Notes under the pieces: model-generated
Databases searched by the model: none
What the model was told of the DNA's origin: nothing
The model's input: only the letters and a program-made list of their open reading frames with translations
Made by a program: the position numbers and the translations under genes
Source: Blautia sp.
GTDB lineage: Bacteria > Bacillota > Clostridia > Lachnospirales > Lachnospiraceae
Length of the DNA: 63,516 bases
Assembly (NCBI GenBank): GCA_017475035.1
Contig: JAFVGK010000067.1
Location: 1 to 63,516 of the forward strand
Reading direction: 5' to 3'
Shown here: positions 37,751 to 47,018 of the stretch, piece after piece
Layout of the letters: each line of letters begins with the position of its first letter
Numbering within the stretch: the first letter of the stretch is position 1

Positions 37751-39694
37751 TCAGACCCAGTTCGCACTCTTTGATTTTGATTTTACGAGCTTATAGGCAG
37801 GATTCGGCTGATCCACCTTACGAAATACTGCCGTATCTTCGCAGGAGCCGGCAACAGCTTTCACTTCATGCTCTTTCGTAAGCGGAATCCTGAACGTGAA
37901 AACATGCTCTCCGGAAGCGTTTCCCGCTTCCTTTCCGTCAAGATAAAGCTTCACCTCTTTCTGGTTCGTATAAACCTTTACCTCAATTTCGGATTCCGTC
38001 CGATCCGTAAATCGCTTGGAACAGATATGGACAAAGGGATCCTCTGACCACCACGCCTTATAAAGATAGAAGCTGTCTTTCTTTGTTTTACGGTCAAAAG
38101 TTATCATGCCTTTATGGTTCATGCCGGGCTCGCCGCCCTGATCCCTGGCATCTGCGGCAAAGTCAAACATATTCCAGATGTGCGTTGCCCAGAGGAAATG
38201 ATTCCTCCGGAAGCACTCAAGCATATATTCATGGTAAATCGCCTGATATTCTTCCGTATGGTCACCGCGTTTCGGATGGCTGGAATGAAGATTCGGCATT
38301 CCCTCCGCACCATACTCAGAATATCCCAGGCAACGTTTCGGATAAACCAGATGGAAAAATCTCATCCAAAGATCATTCAGCCACAATCCCGGCACGTACC
38401 AGCCCAGATACAGGTTCCAGCTGACAACATCGGTAATATGCGCTGCTTTATTAAACGGACCGCACATGGCATAGCAGGCCAGCGTCGTAAACCGGGTCGG
38501 ATCCATCTGATGGCACAGATCATTCAGCACATGATGATTATCCAGCATATCTGCCTTGTCTTTCGTGGAAATCGTGATCTCGTTGGATACACCCCAGCAG
38601 ACGATGGACGGATGATTGTAATTTTGCGTAATCAACTCCTCCATCTGGCTGATGGTGTTTTCCCTTCCGCCAGGCATATGCTCGGAAATATACGGAATTT
38701 CGGCCCAGACAACCATTCCCCGCTCGTCGCAGAGATCATAGAAAAACTGGTCATGCTGATAATGTGCCAGGCGGATTGTATTCGCCCCCATCTCGCAGAT
38801 CAGATCCATATCTTCGATATGCATTTCTCTGGTAATCGCGTTGCCGAGGCCTTTTCGATCCTGATGTCTGGAAACGCCATGAAGAGGATAGCTTCTTCCG
38901 TTCAGGAAGAATCCCTTTTCAGGATCATATGAAAAATCTCTTACTCCAAATCGCGTCTTTACTTCATCTATGGTTTTACCCCCGCAGATCAGCCTGGCCT
39001 CGGCAGTATAGAGATTTCCTTTTCCGATCCCATCCCAGAGCAAAACATTGTCAAAGCCGATTTTGCAGACCGCGTTGCCTGAAGAAAGCTTCCCTCTGGC
39101 ATCTGCGGCCTTATGCCCTTTCGGGTCAAGAATGGAAACTTCGATCTCTCCTTCCGGTACATCCGCCCAGGTCTCTACCTCAACCTCGACAGACTGATAG
39201 TCCTTCACCGGTTTTGCCGTAACCTTGATTCCCTCAGAACCCAGCCGGTCAAAAGAAAAATGACATTCCGGGACGATGCGGAGCAGAACATCTCTATAGA
39301 TACCGCCATAGAACGTAAAATCCGCTTTTTGCGGGTAAACCTTGTCATTGACACTATTGTCAACCTGAACGGTGAGCCGGTTTTCATCCTTCAGGATATC
39401 CGTCACATCAAAACGAAAAGTAGAATAACCTCCGTCGTGAGTACCCAGCAGAGTCCCGTTTAATTCCACCCTTGCTGAGGCGTTCACTCCTCTGAACTCC
39501 AGATAAACCTTCTCTCCCGCCTCCGTAACCGGCTTTGTAAATACCTTATGATACCTGCAGGTCCCACGAAAGTAATCATTCCCGCCATCCTGTCCGTCAA
39601 CCGCATTCCATGTATGCGGGATATCTACAGATTGTTCCTTTCCGTCTTTGTAAACAAACGTCCAGTCCCTGTTGATTATTATTTCCCTTCTCAT
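37751..39694 (-). CDS. GH2-family glycoside hydrolase (beta-galactosidase/glucuronidase type)
   Basis: Cytoplasmic exo-beta-glycosidase, 647 residues from the ATG at 39694 (AGGAAAGAG upstream). Jelly roll with GYSTFRFDVTDILKDENRL, Ig-like domain, then TIM barrel with GVSRHQDRKGLGNAITREMH. The acid/base Glu is in WGVSNEITI (about 372) and the nucleophile Glu in LGYSEYGAEG (about 459). The sugar specificity cannot be fixed: the NxK motif of glucuronidases is not clear, so galactosidase is more likely. First gene of the operon with GH3 and the GPH symporter. Confidence 0.92.
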   Translation of the reverse strand: MRREIIINRDWTFVYKDGKEQSVDIPHTWNAVDGQDGGNDYFRGTCRYHKVFTKPVTEAGEKVYLEFRGVNASARVELNGTLLGTHDGGYSTFRFDVTDILKDENRLTVQVDNSVNDKVYPQKADFTFYGGIYRDVLLRIVPECHFSFDRLGSEGIKVTAKPVKDYQSVEVEVETWADVPEGEIEVSILDPKGHKAADARGKLSSGNAVCKIGFDNVLLWDGIGKGNLYTAEARLICGGKTIDEVKTRFGVRDFSYDPEKGFFLNGRSYPLHGVSRHQDRKGLGNAITREMHIEDMDLICEMGANTIRLAHYQHDQFFYDLCDERGMVVWAEIPYISEHMPGGRENTISQMEELITQNYNHPSIVCWGVSNEITISTKDKADMLDNHHVLNDLCHQMDPTRFTTLACYAMCGPFNKAAHITDVVSWNLYLGWYVPGLWLNDLWMRFFHLVYPKRCLGYSEYGAEGMPNLHSSHPKRGDHTEEYQAIYHEYMLECFRRNHFLWATHIWNMFDFAADARDQGGEPGMNHKGMITFDRKTKKDSFYLYKAWWSEDPFVHICSKRFTDRTESEIEVKVYTNQKEVKLYLDGKEAGNASGEHVFTFRIPLTKEHEVKAVAGSCEDTAVFRKVDQPNPAYKLVKSKSKSANWV

Positions 39695-39716
39695 CAGCAC
39701 TCTCTTCCTTTCCTGA

Positions 39717-39722
39717 ATTATA
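39717..39722 (-). promoter_or_regulatory. -10 element before the GH2-GH3-symporter operon
   Basis: Perfect TATAAT on the minus strand, 22 bp before the GH2 ATG, without a good -35. This fits an activator-dependent sugar promoter. Confidence 0.4.
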
Positions 39723-39788
39723 GTATGATTCAGACGGCCCAATCTCATGCTAAAAGGAACTCGCTTCTTTTTTGTATGAGATTGGACT

Positions 39789-39834
39789 GCCCGTCACCGA
39801 CAGGTGATATCTTCCTTTGGGCGGCTCTGGGAAT
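39789..39834. repeat. Repeat family G copy
   Basis: GCCCGTCACCGACAGGTGAT followed by ATCTTCCTTTGGGCGG, matching parts of 13968-14035. Confidence 0.6.
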
Positions 39835-39924
39835 AGGGTAGAGGGAGGCCTGTCCGACCTCTACCCTCCGGCTGGACGGCGTTCGCCGATAGGCGAAATA
39901 TTACATTACGACGTCCCCGCCATA

Positions 39925-39965
39925 AGAAAAAGAGCAGAGAGACATTGCTTCTCTCTCTGCTCTTT
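39925..39965 (-). terminator. Intrinsic terminator of the folT operon
   Basis: On the minus strand: arms AAAGAGCAGAGAGA/TCTCTCTGCTCTTT then TTCTT. Begins at the folT stop codon. Confidence 0.85.
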
Positions 39966-40537
39966 CAATACATGGACTTGGTCACAAATGCCGTGATCGG
40001 GCTATAATAAACCATACATGTGACCATACAATAGCACGGACACAATATAGCAGTCTGAACAAGCCTTCCCGGAAGTATCGCGTAAAGATGATATCCCAGC
40101 AGTAAAACCAGACCTGCCGTCGTCAGGATAAGGGAACACACAACAGCTGCCAGAATGATGGAAGCTATCAGAAGGATCGTCCGTGCCTTGATGTTCTTTA
40201 ATCTCCCTCCAAATATCTTTACTGAAAGGGAAGGGATCACTCCCCATCCCATTGCAGCTGCCGTAATAAACGGATTGACAACAAAACCTTTTAACAAACA
40301 TCCGAGAATATCTGCTGCAAAGCCGCAAACGGCTCCGGCAACAGGTCCCATCCACAAACCTGCGAGAATCGTCGCTACACTTCCAAAGGAAATCCTGTAA
40401 GCACCCAGATCAACGACAAAAATCCTTGTCAGAACAATCTGTATCGCTATCAGCAGGGAAAGATTCACCAGTTTTTTAATCCGAAACGCCGAGCCTGAAT
40501 CTTTACGTCTCTCTTGCGTTTTTTGCACATCTTGCAT
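39965..40537 (-). CDS. folT: ECF transporter substrate-binding subunit, folate family (FolT-like)
   Basis: Membrane S component that captures a vitamin and docks on a shared energising module. It has 190 residues with about six helices. RISFGSVATILAGLWMGPVA and CGFAADILGCLL follow the FolT consensus. No EcfA/EcfT genes are nearby, as expected for a group II ECF system. It begins three bases after the preceding gene's stop, so the two are co-transcribed. Confidence 0.82.
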   Translation of the reverse strand: MQDVQKTQERRKDSGSAFRIKKLVNLSLLIAIQIVLTRIFVVDLGAYRISFGSVATILAGLWMGPVAGAVCGFAADILGCLLKGFVVNPFITAAAMGWGVIPSLSVKIFGGRLKNIKARTILLIASIILAAVVCSLILTTAGLVLLLGYHLYAILPGRLVQTAILCPCYCMVTCMVYYSPITAFVTKSMY

Positions 40538-40540
40538 AAA

Positions 40541-40945
40541 TCAGCTGTCCTCATTGATGTCAAAGGAGAATGTCCCATCGGCTCTGACCGTTGCTACGAT
40601 CTCTTCCAATCCGGTCTCAAAAAATACTTTGCTTTCTTTTTCTCCAAACTCGAAATGCACTTCTGCCGCAAGCTCGGCGAATGTCTCGAGGTAGCCATGA
40701 TAACCATGCACGAACTCCCTCTCCACTTTGCTTTCTTTAGAAATCTGGTCTCCCTGACGCATATCCTGATAATACAGAAACAGATTTGTTTCTCTTACCT
40801 GATTTGCGCATTTGCAGGATTGAAAGTAGCTGCCTACAATCATATAGATGATATACATCATCTGCATCTGGATGCTGTTGACTCTTTCTGCCTCCATGAC
40901 TTCCGCTTCCTTGAAAAGATCGACTTCTGTATACGCTTTGCTCAT
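40541..40945 (-). CDS. Hypothetical protein co-transcribed with folT
   Basis: A 134-residue cytoplasmic protein that I do not recognise. A helical N-terminal half with a CKC motif (SYFQSCKCANQVRETN) is followed by an acidic second half (FAELAAEVHFEFGEKESK). The start is the ATG at 40945, seven bases after GGAGGAGG; an ATG two codons earlier is too close to it. Lies behind the promoter at 41188-41216 and the leader terminator. A role linked to folate is suggested only by the operon. Confidence 0.7.
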   Translation of the reverse strand: MSKAYTEVDLFKEAEVMEAERVNSIQMQMMYIIYMIVGSYFQSCKCANQVRETNLFLYYQDMRQGDQISKESKVEREFVHGYHGYLETFAELAAEVHFEFGEKESKVFFETGLEEIVATVRADGTFSFDINEDS

Positions 40946-41003
40946 CAACATACCTCCTCCATGAAAATGATATCAGGATCTCATAAAGTATCCTACAACA
41001 AAA

Positions 41004-41181
41004 CAAAAAAAGGGCTGCCAAGCCTGAACATGGACAGACTCCACCTTTTATGTCTGCTCAATCCATTCTCAACATCCCTCTGAGAGATCCTCATACATCC
41101 TCGACTCAGGAAATCTAAAGTCAGTCAACAGTGTCAAGTCTAACCTTCTTCTGCAACTTAAGCTGCCGACTTCTATCGTCG
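41004..41181 (-). ncRNA. Candidate small RNA or leader RNA upstream of the folT operon
   Basis: About 177 nt between a strong promoter and an intrinsic terminator (GGCT tggc AGCC then seven T residues, 41025-41004) on the minus strand, with no reading frame. Pairing elements include TCTCT/AGGGA and nested stems ATGGA/TCCAT with CAGAC/GTCTG. It could be a free-standing small RNA or a riboswitch-like attenuator. I could not match the tetrahydrofolate riboswitch consensus. Confidence 0.5.
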
Positions 41182-41187
41182 ATACAC

Positions 41188-41216
41188 ATTTTACATGACC
41201 CCATGTCAGATGTCAA
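41188..41216 (-). promoter_or_regulatory. Sigma-A promoter of the leader RNA / folT operon
   Basis: On the minus strand: TTGACA (41216-41211), 17 bp, TAAAAT (41193-41188). Confidence 0.75.
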
Positions 41217-41251
41217 GCATATAAACAGTTTTTTCGACATGTGCGGTGATT

Positions 41252-41305
41252 GTAAGTATGCGATGTTACGACTGAATTTATCCAGTCATAGCATCGCATA
41301 CTTAC
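41252..41305. repeat. Repeat family F palindrome, copy 2
   Basis: A 54-bp hairpin with perfect outer arms GTAAGTATGCGATG/CATCGCATACTTAC and inner ACTG/CAGT. Starts 20 bp past the TPR gene stop and may protect that transcript's 3' end. Followed by GCACAGGTC as in copy 1. Confidence 0.85.
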
Positions 41306-41325
41306 GAGGCACAGGTCGAGATTTT

Positions 41326-42102
41326 TTACGGCATTGTACTGCGATGATATTCCCGCATGATTTCCTCAAGCTTTGCATCAATATCAGCCGGCATGATGGC
41401 CTGTTGATCCTTTTCCTCAAAAGCCTGTATTTTCAGCTTCACCTTGTCAAGGACTTCGTCTCCCGCGCCAAGGCCTGCAGCGTAGGCAAGGTATGCATCT
41501 CCGTCATAGAACGTTCTGGCGGCGAGAAGACAGCTGATCAGTTCCTGTTCGTCTTTTGACTGCTCATATGCCTTTGCGAAAAGCTCCGCAGCCTTCTCCA
41601 TCTGGAAAAGCCTGCTGTAAGCACAGCCGAGATTATGGCAGATATTTCGGGTAAGACCGCTCTGATCCTCCCCTTCTTCCGAAAGAAGCTCCGTATACAG
41701 ATCAATTGCCTTTCGGTACATCCCGTTTTTCATGAATGCGTCGCCCTTTTTTTTCCGTCTTTGTCTGGAAGGCATGGCGTCCATTTCTCTCAGTTCCACA
41801 TTCAGTTTTTTCAGTTCTTCATAGGAAAGATAATTGATCTCCTTAAAAATCGGATAAATCAGGTCTCCTGTGGACACAGCCTTGGAAAGATAAGGCCGAA
41901 GCCTCTGTGCGAGAGCAGGCAGCTTCAGCTCTGTTGCCAGCCAGAAACACAGTTCTTCATTAAACAGGCTTTTATCCGCAAGGTACAGATTATGGCACAG
42001 ATAATAACATAACTCCTCTAACGAGAAAATATTCATCTGTATGTTCTTGATAAAAAACGGTGTCGTTGCCCTGGGTGTCTGACAGAGAATGTATCCGCCC
42101 AT
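41326..42102 (-). CDS. TPR-containing protein of the 1175-aa protein operon
   Basis: A 258-residue cytoplasmic protein. The C-terminal half contains TPR-like repeats: KNGMYRKAIDLYTELLSEEG (about 124-143) and HNLGCAYSRLFQMEKAAELF (about 154-173), then a helical tail. The N-terminal part (FSLEELCYYLCHNLYLADKS) is helical and unassigned. The ATG at 42102 lies directly behind a G-rich ribosome site. Nineteen bases separate it from the actin-fold gene, so it is likely a partner of that protein. Confidence 0.78.
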   Translation of the reverse strand: MGGYILCQTPRATTPFFIKNIQMNIFSLEELCYYLCHNLYLADKSLFNEELCFWLATELKLPALAQRLRPYLSKAVSTGDLIYPIFKEINYLSYEELKKLNVELREMDAMPSRQRRKKKGDAFMKNGMYRKAIDLYTELLSEEGEDQSGLTRNICHNLGCAYSRLFQMEKAAELFAKAYEQSKDEQELISCLLAARTFYDGDAYLAYAAGLGAGDEVLDKVKLKIQAFEEKDQQAIMPADIDAKLEEIMREYHRSTMP

Positions 42103-42121
42103 CCCTCTCCCCCCCTTTGCT

Positions 42122-43396
42122 TCATGATTCCTGTGACTGGGCGCTTTGCCACTGCACCACCTCTGTCCACACCTTCTGGCTTGAAGGAAACATCTCTCCA
42201 AAGCCCAGATCCGTTACCTTGATGGAACAATCGTCCCGGTTCAGGTAAGACATTTCCAACAGCAATCTGGTGGTTCTTTCCGGGCGCTCGGGCAAATCCT
42301 CCAGCTTCATCGCGACTTTCTTTTTTTCCTGACTTCCGGCAGATGAGATCACAAAAACAAGCTCCGTCATCTGATCCAGGATCATCTCCACTCTTACATG
42401 ATACTCGTACCAGTTCTTTCCTGCATCTATCAGAGAATAATAAGTCGGGGCGCCCATGATGCGCATCTCCATCCCTACGTTATCCAGTACCATATTATCG
42501 CTGAAAAATCGATACCCCTTCAGGTTATTGTCTTCTTTTCTCTCCTTGGCAGCCGCGCAGGCTCCCTTGCTGAAAAGATTGTTTCCGTAAAAAACCTTTC
42601 TTTGCTGCTGGCAAAGCACCGGAATGCTTCTGACCGCCCATTCCTGAAAAAAGCTCTTCCCGGTCAGAAGTATCGTAGAATACAGCTCCGTGCTTAACGT
42701 TTCCTTGACAAAAAGAGTCAGTTCATCATCCCATTTTGTCTGCTCCTGGGACAGTTCCCTCTCTCCCTGCATGGCCAGGCGGATCGTAATCGGGGGCTTG
42801 CCGGATTGTACCGATAATCTGCGAAATCTGACAATGCTTCCCGAAAATTCATACCACCCGATATTGCGGTTCCAGTTTTCTCTTCGGGAAGTCATGGCAT
42901 AATAGAAAAACGCCTGCGCATAATCCAGAAGAAAATACTCCTCCCTTCCGAACCCCATCTCCTCACACGCCGCGGTTATATTCTTAACCAATGCAGGTGT
43001 CAGGACAGGTACGGCAACCGCAATGCATCTGGTATTTCTTACAGGATTTGTCAGGCCGCTCAAGCCTAACAACCCCTGGAAAAAACCGGCAAGTATTCCG
43101 GAAAGAGGCATGCGCTCGCCCCCCACCAGGACTTCATCTTTGTCAGATTCCGCAAGGGTATACAGATCAGATAATAATATTCCCTGATTCTGAGAAGAAA
43201 AGAATTTTGCTTCACTTCCGACATGAAACCCTTTTCGTCCATGACGGACACAGACTGCCGTTGGTATCTCATATTCCTTGCTTCCGACTACCTCTTCCAG
43301 GGATGTCGGCTCCTGCGCCTTTCTGTCATAGAAGGTAATCTGTGAAGCTTCTCTGCCAAAATCAATCCCGAAGATAACGTCCCGTGTTTCTTTCAT
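42122..43396 (-). CDS. Degenerate actin/Hsp70-fold ATPase-like protein (DUF5716-like)
   Basis: A 424-residue protein. The N-terminus IFGIDFGREASQITFYD matches the phosphate-1 loop of Hsp70/actin proteins. ILLTGKSFFQEWAVRSIP and later FYGNNLFSKGACAAAKE resemble the adenosine and connect motifs. The phosphate-2 loop is poor (WYEFSGSIVRFRRLSV instead of DLGGGT), so ATPase activity may be reduced. The ATG at 43396 follows AGAGGG. I recall a Pfam family DUF5716 of this kind in Lachnospiraceae but cannot check. It lies 82 bp after the 1175-aa gene. Confidence 0.75.
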   Translation of the reverse strand: MKETRDVIFGIDFGREASQITFYDRKAQEPTSLEEVVGSKEYEIPTAVCVRHGRKGFHVGSEAKFFSSQNQGILLSDLYTLAESDKDEVLVGGERMPLSGILAGFFQGLLGLSGLTNPVRNTRCIAVAVPVLTPALVKNITAACEEMGFGREEYFLLDYAQAFFYYAMTSRRENWNRNIGWYEFSGSIVRFRRLSVQSGKPPITIRLAMQGERELSQEQTKWDDELTLFVKETLSTELYSTILLTGKSFFQEWAVRSIPVLCQQQRKVFYGNNLFSKGACAAAKERKEDNNLKGYRFFSDNMVLDNVGMEMRIMGAPTYYSLIDAGKNWYEYHVRVEMILDQMTELVFVISSAGSQEKKKVAMKLEDLPERPERTTRLLLEMSYLNRDDCSIKVTDLGFGEMFPSSQKVWTEVVQWQSAQSQES

Positions 43397-43477
43397 TCTA
43401 CCCTCTTTTTCTATCCCTCCACACAAATGACCGCATCGCAGAAAACTGATTGCGAATCGCTGTGAAAGTCTTGAAAA

Positions 43478-46400
43478 TCACTGTAAAACAAACATCTCGT
43501 CTGCATAAGCTTCCTGTCGCAGATAGTCCTCCATCCCGGCAAAAACCTCTTCTGTTTTCAACGCTCTTCGGGCAGAGAGCATCTGATTGATCCTCTGATA
43601 TCTGCTCAAGGAAGAATTTTCAATTTTAGACAATGTCAACACCCGCTCCGATGTACGGAAGGTTCTGTCCCTGCACTCCACCTGAAAATAATAGTGGATG
43701 CTCTCTCCATAAAACAAAGCGAATGGCCGGTTGAAAATCCCCTGATACATTTCAGGCATAACCTCGCTGCGATACTGTGTCTTGGAGCCCAGGCCGGTAT
43801 CCAGCCGATAATGAAGAGTGATTTTGGCATTCGGGTCTTCGTGCAATTCCACGTAGACTTTATCCTCCAGTTGATACGGCGCAAGCAGCTTAGGCGGAAG
43901 ACGCCGGAAGAAGCTGAAGGTCATCTCTTTCTCCTGACATTCCCTCAGCATGGTTTCTTCGATCTTCGCTACCGGAAGATCCCTGGTTTTTCCTCTGGAA
44001 ACCTCTTTAAACAGAGCAAGACGGCAGATCCAGTTCGTTTCCCATTTCCCTTCATACGCCTGGTAGAATAGTGAAAGCACCCCCGGACTTACCGCATATT
44101 CCTTCACAACGCTTCCATACGCAAGATGGGACAGGTAAGCTCCGATCACTTCGTTTTTCCCATCATGAGAAAGATAAGCCTCTAAGATCTCCTCACTATC
44201 CTTTCGGTAATCACAGACAAACATCAGCAGGGAAAGGATTTTCTCTTCCAGCCCGCCGACATCCATACCATGCGAAACCATGCTTTTTCTCAGATCATAC
44301 AGAAATGAGATGGTTCCAAAACAATGCGCGGAAAGATATCGAAGCGTTCCGGCATCGAAATAGTGATCCCTGTAAAGCTGCGCGGCAAGCACAAACAATT
44401 CCTGGTCTTCTTCTCCGGCAACGGCTTCGACCCGGTTGCTGCACAACGTCAGCAAAAGATCATTGGCCGTTCCCTCTGTTCCGAAAGACTCCACCAGTTC
44501 CATGGCCCGGTCATATAAACCTCTCCGGATCAGGACAGACAGAAGCTTTGCTTTGTCAACCCCTGCATATTCCGCAAGATCCATCCTCATCAGCTCTGCT
44601 TCCAGGCCCTGTTCTTTGGCGGAATCATCAAACCAGTTCAGAATCCTTCGGCGAATCTGCGCTTTATACTCTTCCGTAAAAGCATCTGAATGAGCCAGCC
44701 TCTGAAAGAAAGAAACACTTCCCCTCGAAACATCCTGACCCTGCGCATAATGCAAAAGCAGCCCGGCATCCTCCACTCCCATGGCGAGCACCTGTTGAGC
44801 CAACGCTTCATCATCCAAAAGCCGGGTCAATTCATATTCTACGGTTGCCTCATATCTTCTCTGTTTATCATCCTGAAAAAGAATGACTGCATCCTTTGTA
44901 AACAGTCTGGGATATGCCACCCCTTTATTTAAAGGATATATTTCTTCTCTGACCAGCTGATCATGCCGGACAATCACCTGCCGCATAGAAGAGTTTTTAC
45001 AGATCAGCTGATGGGTAAACATCAGTCTCGAAACAGCCACGGCCTCTGCCACATTTTCCGGCTGCGGAAAAAACTCACGGTAAATAACCGCATGATCAGG
45101 GCTGATTTTTCCCTGCTGCAATTGCTTTGCGGCAAACTCCTTCATATGTACCTTATATAATCCATAAGTAGAAGGATCTGTCGCTCTTCTTCTGATGACG
45201 CCTGAATAGAGATACGCTTTCTTTGCGTCACCCAAAGAATCTGTATTATATTTAAAATACAAAAGCAGCGGTCTCGGAAGATCGACATAAGAAGCCATAT
45301 CCAAAGTCTCTATGAAATACTCATATAGCCTTGTGATCCTCAATCCTTTGTTGACGGCAAGGGAAAACCAGCGGAAATATTCTTTCTTTCGCGGGTTTCC
45401 GCGGATAATATATTTGCACAGGGCCTCCAGAGTTTCATCCAACGGATACACTTCATAACAAAGCATCAGTACCTTTTCGACCAGCGGAGAATAATCCTTG
45501 TCATATCCGCTCAGATATGCAAAGCGCATGGAAAGCTCCTGGGTCATAAGGCTGTTTTTTGCCGCGAACAAGAATGCCTGCACGTTAAAGGTACTTAACG
45601 TATGGATGGAACCAGGCTCCTCTAAGATACACTGCCAGGCTTCTTCATAAAGGAAAGGACTGTTGCAGCCTCTGTTATAAAGCTCTTCCATACGGTACAA
45701 CGCACGAATGGGATTTGTCAGCTCATGATCCAGCTGAAGCAAAAACCACAGAAGGATAAAGCTGTCGCCTTTGAGCATATATAGATTACGCAGCCTTGCT
45801 GCCACATGATCATAGTCCGTGCTCATGCCTGTCATCAGGCTCAGATAAAGATACCCACCCTCGATCACAGCCTCATCCGAAGAAAAGGATCTGCCAATCA
45901 AAGGTTCCAACAGCGCCCTCGCCTGTTCGTCTTTCTTTTCCTGGTGGAAAACCCAGGCTTCATACAGGAGATAAAACAGATTTTCCTCATCCATCTCCCT
46001 CAGCTGATGGAGGCAATAATGTGTCGATACAACCCACTCATTAAATGAAGTCCTCTGGCACTGGTAATCCAGATAGTCCTTCATCAGAGAAAGCCTGTAG
46101 CTCTTTTCCTGGGAAACACTCTGCAGATCCCGTCTCCTGGAAGAGGATACCATCACCAGAAAACGTTCCTTCTGATAAGGAGTCTTTAAAATCAGTTCTC
46201 CATACTGCCGGCCGGAACCGACCTTTGAAGCATCGATCACATACTCCACTTCATAACGGCTTCCGATAAAATCATCATTGGTTATTACTTTTCGTACCGG
46301 TTTGAGGAAATTTCCTTTCGTCTCAATCTCAAGGCGCAGATGCCCCCAGGTAGATCGTACGACAGTGAAGGATTCCCGTCTTGTCTGATCCAGGCTGTAA

Positions 46401-47005
46401 TATTCCGATTGTTTTTCCGGAAGTGATATCAGAACCTGATCCTTCAATCTGGATGCAATCAGATATTCCTCAAGGTTCTGGAAGGTGACTGTCTGCTGGG
46501 AAAAACATTTATATCTGGCTTTTTCTTTATGTGTCGCATCGTGCAGGAGCTGACTGTATTCTGAGGAGATAAAGATTCTGCAGGCTTCCCGGAAATCCCC
46601 TCTGGCAATCTGGGCAATCTCCTCATGAGAATGAACAGCGCCGAGAACGCTTTTCAGTTGTTTCTGTTCTGTGCAGATTTCAAAGGCAAGCCTCCCTTCA
46701 CCAATATTCGTGGTAAAAAGAAGCCAGCCTTCCACCTTTTCACCCGGTGACAGCCCAACGGCGTCCACGCCGTAGGGAAGACATACTGTCTGCCCGGAAA
46801 ACCTGGTCAATCCGGGTACCAGCCGACGGCTCGTAGAAGAAATATATCCCCGGACCGGCTGTTCGTCAGCCGCTCCAAGATAAATCTCGCTCTGCAACGT
46901 CTGACCGGCTGGCAGCGTCACGGAAATCTTTTCCTGCGAGAATAGTAGTTTTGGCTGCTCGTAAACAAATTTCCCTTCCAGCAGCTCTTTCATCCTCTTC
47001 TCCAA
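43478..47005 (-). CDS. Giant protein of unknown function (DUF5717-like, 1175 aa)
   Basis: No enzyme motif, signal peptide or membrane helix is evident. The N-terminal third is beta-rich with two Ig-like parts (SEIYLGAADEQPVRGYISST and VRSTWGHLRLEIETKGNF). The middle is long and helical, resembling a TPR-like solenoid (LFYLLYEAWVFHQEKKDEQA). The C-terminus is again beta-rich (YHYFQVECRDRTFRTSER) with a helical tail. The frame opens with TTG at 47005 (GGAGG seven bases upstream); an ATG at 46993 is possible. I recall Pfam DUF5717 for such proteins. It starts 13 bp after trhP. Confidence 0.75.
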   Translation of the reverse strand: MEKRMKELLEGKFVYEQPKLLFSQEKISVTLPAGQTLQSEIYLGAADEQPVRGYISSTSRRLVPGLTRFSGQTVCLPYGVDAVGLSPGEKVEGWLLFTTNIGEGRLAFEICTEQKQLKSVLGAVHSHEEIAQIARGDFREACRIFISSEYSQLLHDATHKEKARYKCFSQQTVTFQNLEEYLIASRLKDQVLISLPEKQSEYYSLDQTRRESFTVVRSTWGHLRLEIETKGNFLKPVRKVITNDDFIGSRYEVEYVIDASKVGSGRQYGELILKTPYQKERFLVMVSSSRRRDLQSVSQEKSYRLSLMKDYLDYQCQRTSFNEWVVSTHYCLHQLREMDEENLFYLLYEAWVFHQEKKDEQARALLEPLIGRSFSSDEAVIEGGYLYLSLMTGMSTDYDHVAARLRNLYMLKGDSFILLWFLLQLDHELTNPIRALYRMEELYNRGCNSPFLYEEAWQCILEEPGSIHTLSTFNVQAFLFAAKNSLMTQELSMRFAYLSGYDKDYSPLVEKVLMLCYEVYPLDETLEALCKYIIRGNPRKKEYFRWFSLAVNKGLRITRLYEYFIETLDMASYVDLPRPLLLYFKYNTDSLGDAKKAYLYSGVIRRRATDPSTYGLYKVHMKEFAAKQLQQGKISPDHAVIYREFFPQPENVAEAVAVSRLMFTHQLICKNSSMRQVIVRHDQLVREEIYPLNKGVAYPRLFTKDAVILFQDDKQRRYEATVEYELTRLLDDEALAQQVLAMGVEDAGLLLHYAQGQDVSRGSVSFFQRLAHSDAFTEEYKAQIRRRILNWFDDSAKEQGLEAELMRMDLAEYAGVDKAKLLSVLIRRGLYDRAMELVESFGTEGTANDLLLTLCSNRVEAVAGEEDQELFVLAAQLYRDHYFDAGTLRYLSAHCFGTISFLYDLRKSMVSHGMDVGGLEEKILSLLMFVCDYRKDSEEILEAYLSHDGKNEVIGAYLSHLAYGSVVKEYAVSPGVLSLFYQAYEGKWETNWICRLALFKEVSRGKTRDLPVAKIEETMLRECQEKEMTFSFFRRLPPKLLAPYQLEDKVYVELHEDPNAKITLHYRLDTGLGSKTQYRSEVMPEMYQGIFNRPFALFYGESIHYYFQVECRDRTFRTSERVLTLSKIENSSLSRYQRINQMLSARRALKTEEVFAGMEDYLRQEAYADEMFVLQ

Positions 47006-47018
47006 AGGTAAGCCTCCC

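Noticed and set aside
40952-41181. Tetrahydrofolate riboswitch before folT
   Set aside because: The leader architecture fits, but I could not find the conserved core. Listed only as a candidate RNA.
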